Assembly (NCBI RefSeq): GCF_900103455.1
Contig: NZ_FNHI01000001.1
Coordinates: forward strand, 558,001-622,000
DNA: 64,000 bases
Direction of reading: 5' to 3'
Origin: Streptomyces wuyuanensis
GTDB lineage: Bacteria > Actinomycetota > Actinomycetes > Streptomycetales > Streptomycetaceae
Each line of letters starts with the position of its first letter. Position 1 is the stretch's first letter. Below the pieces are notes generated by a model, which saw only the letters and a list, made by a program, of their open reading frames with translations, did not search any database and was not told the origin of the DNA. A program made the position numbers and the translations under genes. This document shows, piece by piece, positions 1 to 8,174 of this stretch.

Positions 1-1
1 G

Positions 2-2809
2 CGCGACCTGGCCGCGGCGGCCCGGGCCAGGGCGGAGCGGGAGCGGGACGTCGCCGCTGCGGCGCGTGCGCGCGCCGAGGCCGAGGCCCGTACGGCCTCC
101 GCCGCCCGGGCGCAGGCCCAGGCGGCCGCCGCGACGGCCGCGACCGCGCGCGCGAACGCCGCCCACCACGACGGTGTCGCGGCAGAGGCGGACCGCAAGG
201 CGCAGGGAGAGGAGGCCAACGCCCGCAAGGCCCGCAACGCCGCGGTCGCGGCCGAGCAGCGGCACCAGGCCAAGGAGGCCCGCGCCCGGGCGACCGAGGC
301 GATCGCCGCCTCCGGCCGCGGCACGATCGACGCGGGTATCGCCCGTGCCGCGGCCGACTCGGCGCGCGCCGAGGCGAACACGGCACGCGACGCGGCCGGT
401 CAGGCCCGCGGCGCTGCCGACACCGCGAGCGGAGCGGCCGTCAGGGCGCGCACCGCCGCGACGGAGGCCGCGGGCGCTGCCGCCCGTGCGCGCGCCGCGG
501 CGGCCGAGGCCACCGCGCACGCCGCGCGTGCGAACGCCGCGGCGAACAAGGCCGAGGCCGCCGCCGCCGCGGCAGGTGCTGCGGCGGACAAGGCCGAGGC
601 GGAGGCGGCGCTCACCCGCGCGGCCGCCCGGCGCGCCGACGAGAAGGCCGCGGAGGCCACGGCCCAGGAGGCCCGTGCCGGTATCGCCGCGTACGAAGCC
701 GCCCGGCTCGCCGGACTCGCGGCGATGGAGGCCGGCAACTCCGTCCAGGCCGCGAACCGGACCAGGGAAGAGGCGCAGGGTGCCGTCCGCGAGGCGGCCA
801 TGGCGCAGGTCCAGGCCGGCATCGCCGTCAAGGCGTCGGCCGCTGCCCGCAGCACGGCCGCCGGCATCGCCGATCCGGCCGACACGGCCATCGAGCTGAC
901 CGCTCCGTTCGCCGGCAAGGACGTCGACGCCGACTTCGCCGCCGCGGTCGCCGCCGCGGCGCAGGAGATGGGCGCGGACCAGGTCGCCTCGGCCGACGCC
1001 AAGGCGGCGGAGGCCGTGAAGGCGGCCGAGGCCGCGGAGGCCGCGGCGAAGCGCGCCGGCGCCCAGGTCGCTCCGGCCTACAAGGCAGCCGCGGACGCGG
1101 CGCGTTCGTCCGCGAACGCCGCGCGCTCCGCCGCGGCGTCCATGAAGTCCGCGGCGCAGGCCGCGGAGGAGGGAGCCAAGGCCCGCGAGGCCGCAGCCGG
1201 CGCCGCCAAGGCGGACGCGCAGGCCCAGGACGACGCGAAGCTCGCCCGCACCGCCGCCGGCCAGGCCTACTCGGACGCCGCCGCGGCCCGTACCGCCGCC
1301 GGTCAGGCGGAGGCGGAGGCGGCCCGTGCGCGCGGTGCAGCCGCCGAGGCCGACAACCACGCGGTGGCCGCGAGCAGCGCCGCGGCGCTGGCGGAACAGG
1401 AGGCGAGTGTCGCCCGGGGCGCCGCGTCCCAGGCGGAGAAGGACGCCGCCGACGCGGACAGGTTCGCGGAGTCCGCCGAAGGCCACGCCAAGTCGGCGGA
1501 GGCCGCGGCCAAGAACGCCAACACGTACGCCCGCGAGGCGGACGAGGCGGCGAAGAAGGCCGAGGAGTACCAGCGCGAGCAGGAGCGCAAGGCCCGCGCG
1601 GAAGCGGCGAAGCAGGCCGAGAAGAAGGGCAGCACCGCACCGCTGACCCCCGAGGAGGTCGAGGCGCTCAAGGCCGCCGGCATATCACCGGAGGAATACG
1701 AGAAGGCACGTGCTCTCGCGGACAAGGACCTCCTCGACTTCCTGGTCGAGAACGGCGGTCAGATCATCGTCGACCTGCTCTTCGAGGACATCAAGAAGTG
1801 CTTCAGCGAAGGCGACTTCGAGAGCTGCTTCTGGGCCGTCGTCGGCAGCCTCCCCTGGGGCAAGGCCCTGAAGGTCATCAAGGAGACGCCGGCGATCGCG
1901 AAGGCGCTCACCCGCATCGTCACCGGCCTGAACGACTTCCTCGACAACTCCGCCGCCGCGAAGAAGCTCATCGCCAAGAGCAAGGAGATCCTCGAGAAGG
2001 CTCGCAGGAACACTCCGTGCAAGGACGGAAAGAAGAAGGATCCGCACAGCTTCGCGCCGGGCACGCCGGTGCTGCTGGCCGACGGTACCGCCAAGCCGAT
2101 CGAGAAAGTACGCGTCGGCGAGCGGGTGATGGCGACCGACGCGGCAACCGGTGAGACCGGCGGACGCGCCGTCACCCGTCTGATCGTCGGCGAGGGACGG
2201 AAGTCCCTGCGCGAGCTGACGGTGGACACCGACGGCGCGGCGGGGGACGCGACCGGCACCATCACGGCCACCTTCGGGCATCCGTTCTGGGCCGCCGACC
2301 GCCGGGAGTGGGTGGAGGCCGGCGATCTCGAGGCCGGGAACCTGCTGCGGACCCCCGACGGCACGGTCAGGGAGCTCGTCGGTGTGCGTGCCTGGACCCA
2401 GCCGGCGCGGGTCCACAACCTCACCGTGGACGACCTGCACACGTACTACGTGGTCGCCGGCGATGCGCCGGTGCTGGTCCACAACGAGAATCCGTGTCCG
2501 GAGCTGGTCGAGGAAGTCTGGCACCCGGGGTCGTTCGGCACTTCCGAGGCGAGCTTCGTATGGCACTACACGGAGCGGCACGGAGCCAGGGCGGGCGTGT
2601 CGATCCAGCAGTACCTGCTGGATGCCAAGGCTTGGGCCGAACGCCTTTCCAAGCCGGGCGGCAAGATCGGCCTCAATGCGAAGCTCATGCCCATGGAGGG
2701 TGGCAAGAACGCCGTGAAATACGTCGATCCCCAAACCGGCATGGGCGGGATCCTGGGGCCGGACGGACGGGTCGTATCCTTCTGGTACTCGGCCGAAGAC
2801 GCCGATTAG
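2..2809 (+). CDS. polymorphic toxin: Ala-rich coiled coil, HINT module, C-terminal toxin (5' partial)
   Basis: The 5' end lies outside the window; frame 2 is open from the first codon to TAG at 2807-2809, giving about 935 residues. Residues 1 to about 540 are Ala/Glu/Arg/Lys heptad-like sequence, predicted as a long coiled coil. A Cys-containing pre-toxin segment (about 565-670) precedes a HINT fold (about 680-830; SFAPGTPVLLADGT start, FGHPFW, and the closing VLVHNEN). A final segment of about 100 residues with HYTERHG and GGILGPDGRVVSFW is the presumed toxin. HINT proteins of this kind autocleave to release the toxin. The usual nucleophilic Cys position reads HSF, so Ser would have to act, or cleavage may be lost. 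The toxin segment resembles small BECR-fold RNase toxins only loosely. The next gene is the expected immunity protein. Confidence 0.85.
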   Translation, partial: RDLAAAARARAERERDVAAAARARAEAEARTASAARAQAQAAAATAATARANAAHHDGVAAEADRKAQGEEANARKARNAAVAAEQRHQAKEARARATEAIAASGRGTIDAGIARAAADSARAEANTARDAAGQARGAADTASGAAVRARTAATEAAGAAARARAAAAEATAHAARANAAANKAEAAAAAAGAAADKAEAEAALTRAAARRADEKAAEATAQEARAGIAAYEAARLAGLAAMEAGNSVQAANRTREEAQGAVREAAMAQVQAGIAVKASAAARSTAAGIADPADTAIELTAPFAGKDVDADFAAAVAAAAQEMGADQVASADAKAAEAVKAAEAAEAAAKRAGAQVAPAYKAAADAARSSANAARSAAASMKSAAQAAEEGAKAREAAAGAAKADAQAQDDAKLARTAAGQAYSDAAAARTAAGQAEAEAARARGAAAEADNHAVAASSAAALAEQEASVARGAASQAEKDAADADRFAESAEGHAKSAEAAAKNANTYAREADEAAKKAEEYQREQERKARAEAAKQAEKKGSTAPLTPEEVEALKAAGISPEEYEKARALADKDLLDFLVENGGQIIVDLLFEDIKKCFSEGDFESCFWAVVGSLPWGKALKVIKETPAIAKALTRIVTGLNDFLDNSAAAKKLIAKSKEILEKARRNTPCKDGKKKDPHSFAPGTPVLLADGTAKPIEKVRVGERVMATDAATGETGGRAVTRLIVGEGRKSLRELTVDTDGAAGDATGTITATFGHPFWAADRREWVEAGDLEAGNLLRTPDGTVRELVGVRAWTQPARVHNLTVDDLHTYYVVAGDAPVLVHNENPCPELVEEVWHPGSFGTSEASFVWHYTERHGARAGVSIQQYLLDAKAWAERLSKPGGKIGLNAKLMPMEGGKNAVKYVDPQTGMGGILGPDGRVVSFWYSAEDAD

Positions 2810-2822
2810 GAAGGTGACTCGG

Positions 2823-3158
2823 ATGTCCTTGGCTTTCATGGATTCCTACACCCTGTGGCGTCGCACGCCTTTTCCGTCGGGCGGATCCACGCCGGAACTG
2901 AAAATGACGTACGCCGATCTGGCGGAAGCCGACGAATACGTCACGACGGTCATCAGGTTCGTGGAACAGGGGATTTTCAGGCCGTCACCGGCCGACGTCC
3001 TGTCGTACCTCGACGAGCTCACGGAGCGGATCGACCGGCTCCGCGGGTCGTCGGCGGGCAAGGACCTGGAAGTCGCCCGGGCCCAGCATGCGTACGCGGC
3101 GCTGCTGGCCCTCGTGTACCGGCAGTTCCTGGAGGCGGGCGCCCGTAGCGGTTCCTGA
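2823..3158 (+). CDS. putative immunity protein for the upstream toxin
   Basis: This is a 111-residue soluble protein, mostly helical and acidic, with no signal peptide or membrane segment. I do not recognise its family. It begins 13 bp after the toxin stop codon, and AGGAAGG at 2808-2814 sits 8 nt before the ATG. A GTG at 2814 would give three more residues but overlaps that ribosome site. A small gene directly behind a HINT toxin is the standard immunity position, so the assignment rests on context alone. A strong hairpin follows at 3196-3228. Confidence 0.6.
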   Translation: MSLAFMDSYTLWRRTPFPSGGSTPELKMTYADLAEADEYVTTVIRFVEQGIFRPSPADVLSYLDELTERIDRLRGSSAGKDLEVARAQHAYAALLALVYRQFLEAGARSGS

Positions 3159-3169
3159 CGGAGCGTCAC

Positions 3170-3228
3170 GGGACCGGCCGCGGGGCCGGTCCCGGGAGCG
3201 GGTGGCACAGCAGGTGTGCCACCCGCTC
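3170..3228. terminator. two hairpins between convergent genes
   Basis: The first hairpin has a 10-bp stem (3170-3179 with 3184-3193) and a 4-nt loop. The second has a 13-bp perfect stem (3196-3208 with 3216-3228) and a 7-nt loop. There is no U-tract, which is normal for Streptomyces. They lie between the immunity gene and the convergent sigma factor gene and probably terminate both. Confidence 0.65.
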
Positions 3229-3255
3229 TGTCGTTCGCGGAGTCGCGCGGGGCGT

Positions 3256-4152
3256 TCAGCGGGAGGTGAGGGGGGTCTCGGACTCGACGCGGGTGAGCTT
3301 CTCGGGGTTCCGGACGTAGTAGAGGCCCGCGACGCGGGCGTTCTCCACGCGGAAGGCCAGCACGCCGTCGATCACGCCGTCCAGGCGCAGGACGAGTCCG
3401 GGGTTGCCGTTGACCGTCGTGGGCTCACTGGTGAACGCGCCGCCGGCTTTGGCGACACTGCCGGCCATGTAGCGGAGCACCTTGTCGGCGCCGACGACCG
3501 GCCGCAGCGCCGCCAGCTTGAGGCCGCCGCCGTCGCTGACGAACACGACGTCCGGGGCCAGTACGTCGAGCAGCCCCTGCAGGTCCCCGGTCACGAGCGC
3601 CTGCTGGAACGAGTCCGACGCCGCCCGGGCCTCTTCCTGTGAAACCGGTGTGCGCGGCCGGCGGGCGTCGACGTGCCGGCGTGCGCGGTGGGCGATCTGG
3701 CGTGCGGCGGCAGGGGTCTTGTCGATCGCTGCCGCGATGTCGTCGTAGCCGATGTCGAAGACCTCGCGCAGCACGAAGACCGCGCGTTCGGTCGGGGAGA
3801 GCGTTTCGAGGATGAACATGAGTGCCAGCGACAGGTTCTCGGACAGTTCCACGTCCTCGGCCACGTCCGGCGCGGTGAGCAGGGGCTCCGGCAGCCAGGG
3901 GCCGACGTAGGCCTCCTTGCGCCGCTTGAGGGTGCGCAGCCGGTTGAGTGCCTGCCGGGTCGCGATCCGCACCAGGTAGGAGCGCTGGTCCCGTACCTGT
4001 TCCAGGTCGACCTTGACCCAGCGCAGCCAGGCCTCCTGGAGGACGTCCTCGGCGTCGGCCGCGGAGCCGAGCATCTCGTAGGCGACGGTGAACAGCAGGT
4101 CGCGGTGGGCGACGAAGGCCTCGGTCGCGGGGTCGGTGGCGTGGTCGTTCAT
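3256..4152 (-). CDS. ECF41-family RNA polymerase sigma factor with SnoaL-like C-terminal domain (SigJ-like)
   Basis: A 298-residue extracytoplasmic-function sigma factor. Region 2 spans about residues 12-78 and region 4 about 115-165 (LSPTERAVFVLREVF). A SnoaL-like domain fills about 175-290. The two signatures known for ECF41 are present: a DGGG-K motif (DGGGLK, about residue 207) and the C-terminal NPxKL motif (NPEKL, about 283). In that family the fused domain replaces an anti-sigma factor and tunes activity. The ATG at 4152 is preferred over a TTG at 4188 because GAGAGTGAAG precedes it. It lies 172 bp downstream of an FAD oxidoreductase on the same strand, the usual partner class, and that gene has an ECF41-like promoter. 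Confidence 0.93.
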   Translation of the reverse strand: MNDHATDPATEAFVAHRDLLFTVAYEMLGSAADAEDVLQEAWLRWVKVDLEQVRDQRSYLVRIATRQALNRLRTLKRRKEAYVGPWLPEPLLTAPDVAEDVELSENLSLALMFILETLSPTERAVFVLREVFDIGYDDIAAAIDKTPAAARQIAHRARRHVDARRPRTPVSQEEARAASDSFQQALVTGDLQGLLDVLAPDVVFVSDGGGLKLAALRPVVGADKVLRYMAGSVAKAGGAFTSEPTTVNGNPGLVLRLDGVIDGVLAFRVENARVAGLYYVRNPEKLTRVESETPLTSR

Positions 4153-4324
4153 GTCGTGCGCTTCACTCTCTCGTGATCGGCCCCCCAAATACCGGAAGCA
4201 GGCCGTGGACGGTCCGGTTGTCGCTCCGGGTCGGTCCCCGCCTCCCCGGACCGGCCCGCCCGGTCCGGGGAGGGGACGCGGCGGCCGCGCCGCGCGTCGG
4301 GTGCCGCACGGCGTCGTGCGGTGT

Positions 4325-5482
4325 TCAGGCGGGCGTTCCCAGGCGGTCGTTGCCGCCGGCGCGGGATGCGCGGGAACCGGCCTTGCGTGCCCCGCTCACC
4401 AGCTTGTTGAGGGTGAACCGGCAGGCGATCTCCTTGACGCCGGCACCGGTCCGCCCGCCGATGCCGAGCGAGTTCACCTTGTCGTTCGGGTAGGAGAACT
4501 GGGTGACGCCCTCGTTCCGGCCGAGGCTGAGGCACTGCCCGGCGAAGAACATCCGGACCGGACTGGGCTTCTTCCCCGCGATCCGGTGCAGGATCGTGGC
4601 GGCGGCCGCCGGGCCCAGCTGCACGGCTGCCTGGCAGCTCATCCGGAACGGGTGGTCCGGCATCACTCCCGCGTCCCCGGCTGCGACGATGCGCTCGTCG
4701 TCCACGCTGGTCAGCGTGGTGTCGGTGACGAGGCGGCCTGCGGCGTCGGTGCGCAGCCCGCTGCGGGCGGCCAGGTCCGGGACGCGGAATCCCGCGGTCC
4801 AGACCGTCACCGCGCTGGGCACCTCGCGGCCGTCTTCGAGCCGTACGGCGTCCTGGGTCACTTCCGTCACCTGGGCGCGGGGACCTTCGAGGACGGTGAC
4901 GCCCAGCCTGGCGAGCCGGCGGGCGACCGGGCGGCGGACCCGGGCGTGCAGGGATGGGCCGAGCACCCGGCCGCAGACCAGGGTGACCCTGCGGCCCGCT
5001 TCCGCCAGCTCGGCGGCGGTCTCCAGGCCGGTCGGGCCGGCCCCGACCACGGTCACCGGGGCCGTCGCGGGCGTCGCGGCCAGTGTCGACCGCAGTCGAT
5101 GCGCCCCCTCGAGATCCGACACCGAATGAGCGAACTCCACCGCTCCCGGCACACAGGGGTCGGAGGCGCCGCTGCCCACCGCGTAGACGAGGTAGTCGTA
5201 CGAGACCGTCCCGCCGCCTGCCAGCGACACCCGGCGCTCGCCGGCGTCGATCCGGGTCGCGGTGTCGACCAGCAGCCGGACGTTCCCGCCCAGGACCTCA
5301 CCGAAGCCCTCGACCGCGTCGTCGGAGCCGGCCACGAGCTGGTGCAGGCGGATCCGCGAGACGAACTCGGGACGCGGATTGACCAGGGTCACCGACACAC
5401 CGTCGCGCCTCGCCAGGCGATTGGCCGCCGTCACGCCCCCGTACCCGCCGCCGACCACGACTACCTCGACGTTCCCGCTCAT
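4325..5482 (-). CDS. NAD(P)/FAD-dependent oxidoreductase (NDH-2 / disulfide-reductase fold)
   Basis: A 385-residue flavoprotein. The FAD-binding GGGYGG motif is at the N terminus (about residues 9-14). A second dinucleotide motif, VVGAGPTGLETA, lies near 145. A late AAGDAG sequence contacts the flavin. No CxxxxC redox disulfide is seen, so it resembles type-II NADH dehydrogenases and carotenoid-type reductases more than mercuric or lipoamide reductases. The substrate is unknown. The second of two tandem ATGs (5482) best fits the GAGGGAG site; 5485 is possible. ECF41 sigma factors typically control one neighbouring oxidoreductase, epimerase or carboxymuconolactone-decarboxylase-like gene, and this is that gene. 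Confidence 0.88.
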   Translation of the reverse strand: MSGNVEVVVVGGGYGGVTAANRLARRDGVSVTLVNPRPEFVSRIRLHQLVAGSDDAVEGFGEVLGGNVRLLVDTATRIDAGERRVSLAGGGTVSYDYLVYAVGSGASDPCVPGAVEFAHSVSDLEGAHRLRSTLAATPATAPVTVVGAGPTGLETAAELAEAGRRVTLVCGRVLGPSLHARVRRPVARRLARLGVTVLEGPRAQVTEVTQDAVRLEDGREVPSAVTVWTAGFRVPDLAARSGLRTDAAGRLVTDTTLTSVDDERIVAAGDAGVMPDHPFRMSCQAAVQLGPAAAATILHRIAGKKPSPVRMFFAGQCLSLGRNEGVTQFSYPNDKVNSLGIGGRTGAGVKEIACRFTLNKLVSGARKAGSRASRAGGNDRLGTPA

Positions 5483-5514
5483 CATGTCTCCCTCGGTTGT
5501 GGACTCGGCATTGA

Positions 5515-5541
5515 GACACCGGCCGCGCGGGCGTTGTGACA
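5515..5541 (-). promoter_or_regulatory. ECF41-type promoter of the FAD oxidoreductase
   Basis: On the minus strand TGTCACA (5541-5535) is followed after 16 nt by TGTC (5518-5515). The known ECF41 signature is TGTCACA at -35 and CGTC at -10, so only one -10 base differs. The position gives a leader of about 25 nt to the start codon. This matches the sigma factor encoded just downstream. Confidence 0.72.
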
Positions 5542-5896
5542 GCCTGCCGGGGATGAGACGCAGCGCACATCGGACGCGGCGGAGGCGCCGCGCCCGTACC
5601 CCCGAGTGGGACGGCGCGGCGCCGACGAGTACGGGCAGGGGCGACGGGGGAGCCCCGCGGGGCCGGGGCGCAGCGGGGTGGTCACTCACCGCCGGCGCCG
5701 GTCGCTCTCCGTCGGTCGTCGAGCGGGGCCGCGCTCGCTCCTCGCCACAGCCGGTCCCGCCGCCTTCAAGACGAACGCAGCGTGGGGCGGACGAGTCCCG
5801 GTGCATGCCCGGCCCGGTCGGCGCCGGGCGCGCGGACCGGGTCCACACCGGCCGGAATCCGCCCCGTCCCGGTACAGGCGGCCGTAGCGTCGTGCC
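5542..5896. other. intergenic stretch
   Basis: With the promoter at 5515-5541 this forms a 414-bp divergent gap between the oxidoreductase and the acetyltransferase. I see no coding sequence with normal codon bias, no long inverted repeat and no RNA gene. Confidence 0.6.
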
Positions 5897-6454
5897 ATGA
5901 CCACCGCCGACGAGACCACTTACGAGTTCCGGGCCGCCCGTCGCGAGGACTTCGAGGCCATCGACGCCCTCGACGGCTCCTTCACCACCAGCACCGTCTT
6001 CCGGGTGGACGTCACCGGCGACGGGTTCGCGCTCCGGGAGGTCCCGGTGGACCCGCCCCTGACCAAGGTGTTCCCCGAGGACGAGTCCGAGGGCGCGGAC
6101 GGCGCGGACTCCGGCAGCCGCACCTTCGTCGCCGTCGGCGCCGACGGCGAGTTGGCCGGCTTCGCCGCGGTCTCCTACTCCCCGTGGAACCGCCGGCTCA
6201 CCGTCGAGGACATCGAGGTGGCCCCCGGCCACCGGAACCGCGGTGTCGGCCACGCGCTGATGGGGCACGCCGTGGACTTCGCCCGCGAGTGCGGCGCCGG
6301 GCACGTCTGGCTGGAGGTCACCAACGTCAACGCCCCGGCGATCCACGCCTACCGGCGGATGGGCTTCGCATTCTGTGGACTGGACACGGCCCTCTACCAG
6401 GGCACCGAGTCCGAGGGCGAGCAGGCGATCTACATGAGCATGCCGTGCCCCTGA
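5897..6454 (+). CDS. sat: streptothricin N-acetyltransferase (GNAT family)
   Basis: A 185-residue cytoplasmic GNAT acetyltransferase. The acetyl-CoA-binding motif reads VAPGHRNRGVGHALM (about residues 110-124), and WLEVTNVNAPAIHAYRRMGF closes the fold. The N-terminal FTTSTVF, the PPLTKVFP segment and the YMSMP C terminus are, from memory, those of streptothricin acetyltransferases such as STAT/Nat1. These acetylate the beta-lysine of streptothricin and so give resistance. No streptothricin biosynthetic genes are nearby, so it is a stand-alone resistance gene here. No clear ribosome site precedes the ATG, so it may be leaderless. Confidence 0.88.
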   Translation: MTTADETTYEFRAARREDFEAIDALDGSFTTSTVFRVDVTGDGFALREVPVDPPLTKVFPEDESEGADGADSGSRTFVAVGADGELAGFAAVSYSPWNRRLTVEDIEVAPGHRNRGVGHALMGHAVDFARECGAGHVWLEVTNVNAPAIHAYRRMGFAFCGLDTALYQGTESEGEQAIYMSMPCP

Positions 6455-6709
6455 GCCGCCGGCAGTCGGCTGACGGTGGGGGCGGACCGGTCCGGAGCGC
6501 CGGCTCTCCGGGTGGCAGCCGCCGGTCCCGGGGCACCCCGGAGACGCCGCTGCCCCGGGGCGGGCGTGGAGCGAGCCGGTCCCGGGGCGACGGGCGGGGT
6601 GCCGGTCCAGCGGCCCTTGCCGCCGGAGGGAGCGGGCGCAGCGGCCACGAGGACATCCGCCGGTGTCCTTCACCCATACCTCGACGCAGTCGACGGTGGC
6701 GCCTGCCGC

Positions 6710-7870
6710 CTACAGCCAGTCCCGCCGCTTGAAGACGAAGTACAGCGTGAGGCAGACGAGTCCCATCAGGCCGATAGCGAAGGGATATCCGAAGCTCCAC
6801 GTCAGCTCCGGCATGTTCTCGAAGTTCATGCCGTAGATCGTGCCGACGAGAGTCGGCGCGAAGAGGATGGCCGCCCACGAGGAGATCTTCTTGATCTCCT
6901 CGTTCTGCTCGAAGCCCGCCTCGGCCAGCGCCCGCATCTCCGCGTTCTGCTCCTGCGTCACCAGCGTCGCGTTGACCGTCAGGATGTCCGCCAGCGCCTG
7001 GCGGAACCCGTCGACGCGCTCGCTGATGTGGGTGACGTGGTCGGCGACGTCACGGAGGTAGCGCTGGAGTTCCTCGTCCGTGCCGTACTTCGCGAAGCCC
7101 GCCATGAGGCCGTGGAGCATGCCGACCAGCGGCCGGGTCGCGCGCTGGAACTCGACCATCTCGCGGGAGAGTTCGTAGATGCGGCGGGACACCGCGGGAT
7201 CGCCGCCGAACACCTCCGTCTCGATCTCGTCGATGTCGATCTGCACTCCGGCGACGACGGGTGCGTACCCGTCCACGACCGCGTCGAGGATCGCGTAGAG
7301 CACCGCCTCGGGGCCGAGGGCGAGCAGTTCGGGGTCCGCCTCCATGCGGCGGCGGACCGCCGAGAGGTCCGGCGCCGCCCCGTGGCGGACCGTGATCACG
7401 AAGTCGCGGCCCACGAAGACGTGCAGCTCGCCGAAGTCGACCTCCTCCAGCGCGTCGAGGTAGCGGGCGGCGCGCAGGACGACGAAGAGGGTCTCCCCGT
7501 ACCGTTCCAGCTTGGGGCGCTGGTGGGCCTCCATGGCGTCCTCGACGGCCAGCTCGTGCAGGTCGAACTCCTCGGCCAGCGCCCGCAGTTCCGCATCGGT
7601 CGCCCGGTGCAGGCCGATCCAGGCCATCCCGGCCGGGTCGTCCCGCAGCAGCCGGAAGGTCTCGGCGAGCGACGACGGCGAAGACACCCGGCGCCCGTCC
7701 CGGTAGAGGGCGGCCTGGACGATGCTGCGCCGTTCCTGCTCCTCCCGTGGCCGCTCGGCCGGCGCCGGAGCCGCGGGCTCCGGGCGCCTGGGCGGGGACG
7801 CGGTGGGGGAGACCCGGCGGCGCCACGACTGCCGCTTCGAGGCCGGGGCGGAACGGGCTCGTCGGGGCAT
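6710..7870 (-). CDS. corA: CorA-family magnesium/cobalt transporter
   Basis: A 386-residue membrane protein. It has a basic, Pro-rich N-terminal tail (about 1-45), a cytoplasmic alpha/beta funnel with a long coiled stalk, and two C-terminal membrane helices. The signature GMN motif (YGMNFENMPE) lies between the helices, and the C terminus is basic (FKRRDWL). Length and motif are normal for CorA channels importing Mg2+ or Co2+ as pentamers. The ATG has a good GGGAGGTGA site. The gene is monocistronic. Confidence 0.93.
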   Translation of the reverse strand: MPRRARSAPASKRQSWRRRVSPTASPPRRPEPAAPAPAERPREEQERRSIVQAALYRDGRRVSSPSSLAETFRLLRDDPAGMAWIGLHRATDAELRALAEEFDLHELAVEDAMEAHQRPKLERYGETLFVVLRAARYLDALEEVDFGELHVFVGRDFVITVRHGAAPDLSAVRRRMEADPELLALGPEAVLYAILDAVVDGYAPVVAGVQIDIDEIETEVFGGDPAVSRRIYELSREMVEFQRATRPLVGMLHGLMAGFAKYGTDEELQRYLRDVADHVTHISERVDGFRQALADILTVNATLVTQEQNAEMRALAEAGFEQNEEIKKISSWAAILFAPTLVGTIYGMNFENMPELTWSFGYPFAIGLMGLVCLTLYFVFKRRDWL

Positions 7871-8174
7871 CCTGGGTCACCTCCCGTGCGAGCGGGGCGC
7901 GCGCCGCGCTTCTGGTACACGCCCCTCTACCCGCGTTCTCGCCGTGTACATGCGTTCCTGACCGGCACGGGCAGGATATCCGGGCTCGTCGGCGGCAGCA
8001 TGGCGGACCGCCGGCGCACCCGCACCGGAGCGGCTGCGGCCGGCGCACCCGCACCGGAGCGGCTGCGGCCGGCGTTTTTCGGCCGGGCCGGGAGACCGCC
8101 CCGTCGGGCACCGGCCCGCGACCGGATCGTCATTGCGGACACAAGCCGGCCGCGAGGCTGAGTAGCGTCCGGGT
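7871..8174. repeat. intergenic region with a 29-bp tandem duplication
   Basis: The gap upstream of corA and of the divergent winged-helix gene holds two exact head-to-tail copies of a 29-bp GC-rich unit at 8011-8039 and 8040-8068. The first bases of a third copy (CCGGCG) follow, then TTTTT. No coding sequence is evident. Slippage duplication is the likely origin. Confidence 0.75.

Noticed and set aside
400..2839. Long reverse-strand open frames opposite the toxin gene
   Set aside because: They mirror the Ala-rich coding strand, lack ribosome sites and domain motifs, and have poor third-position GC pattern.
5486..6673. Upstream extension of the FAD oxidoreductase frame to about 780 residues
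   Set aside because: The extension is antisense to the acetyltransferase gene and crosses the ECF41 promoter; the GAGGGAG site and FAD motif fix the start at 5482.
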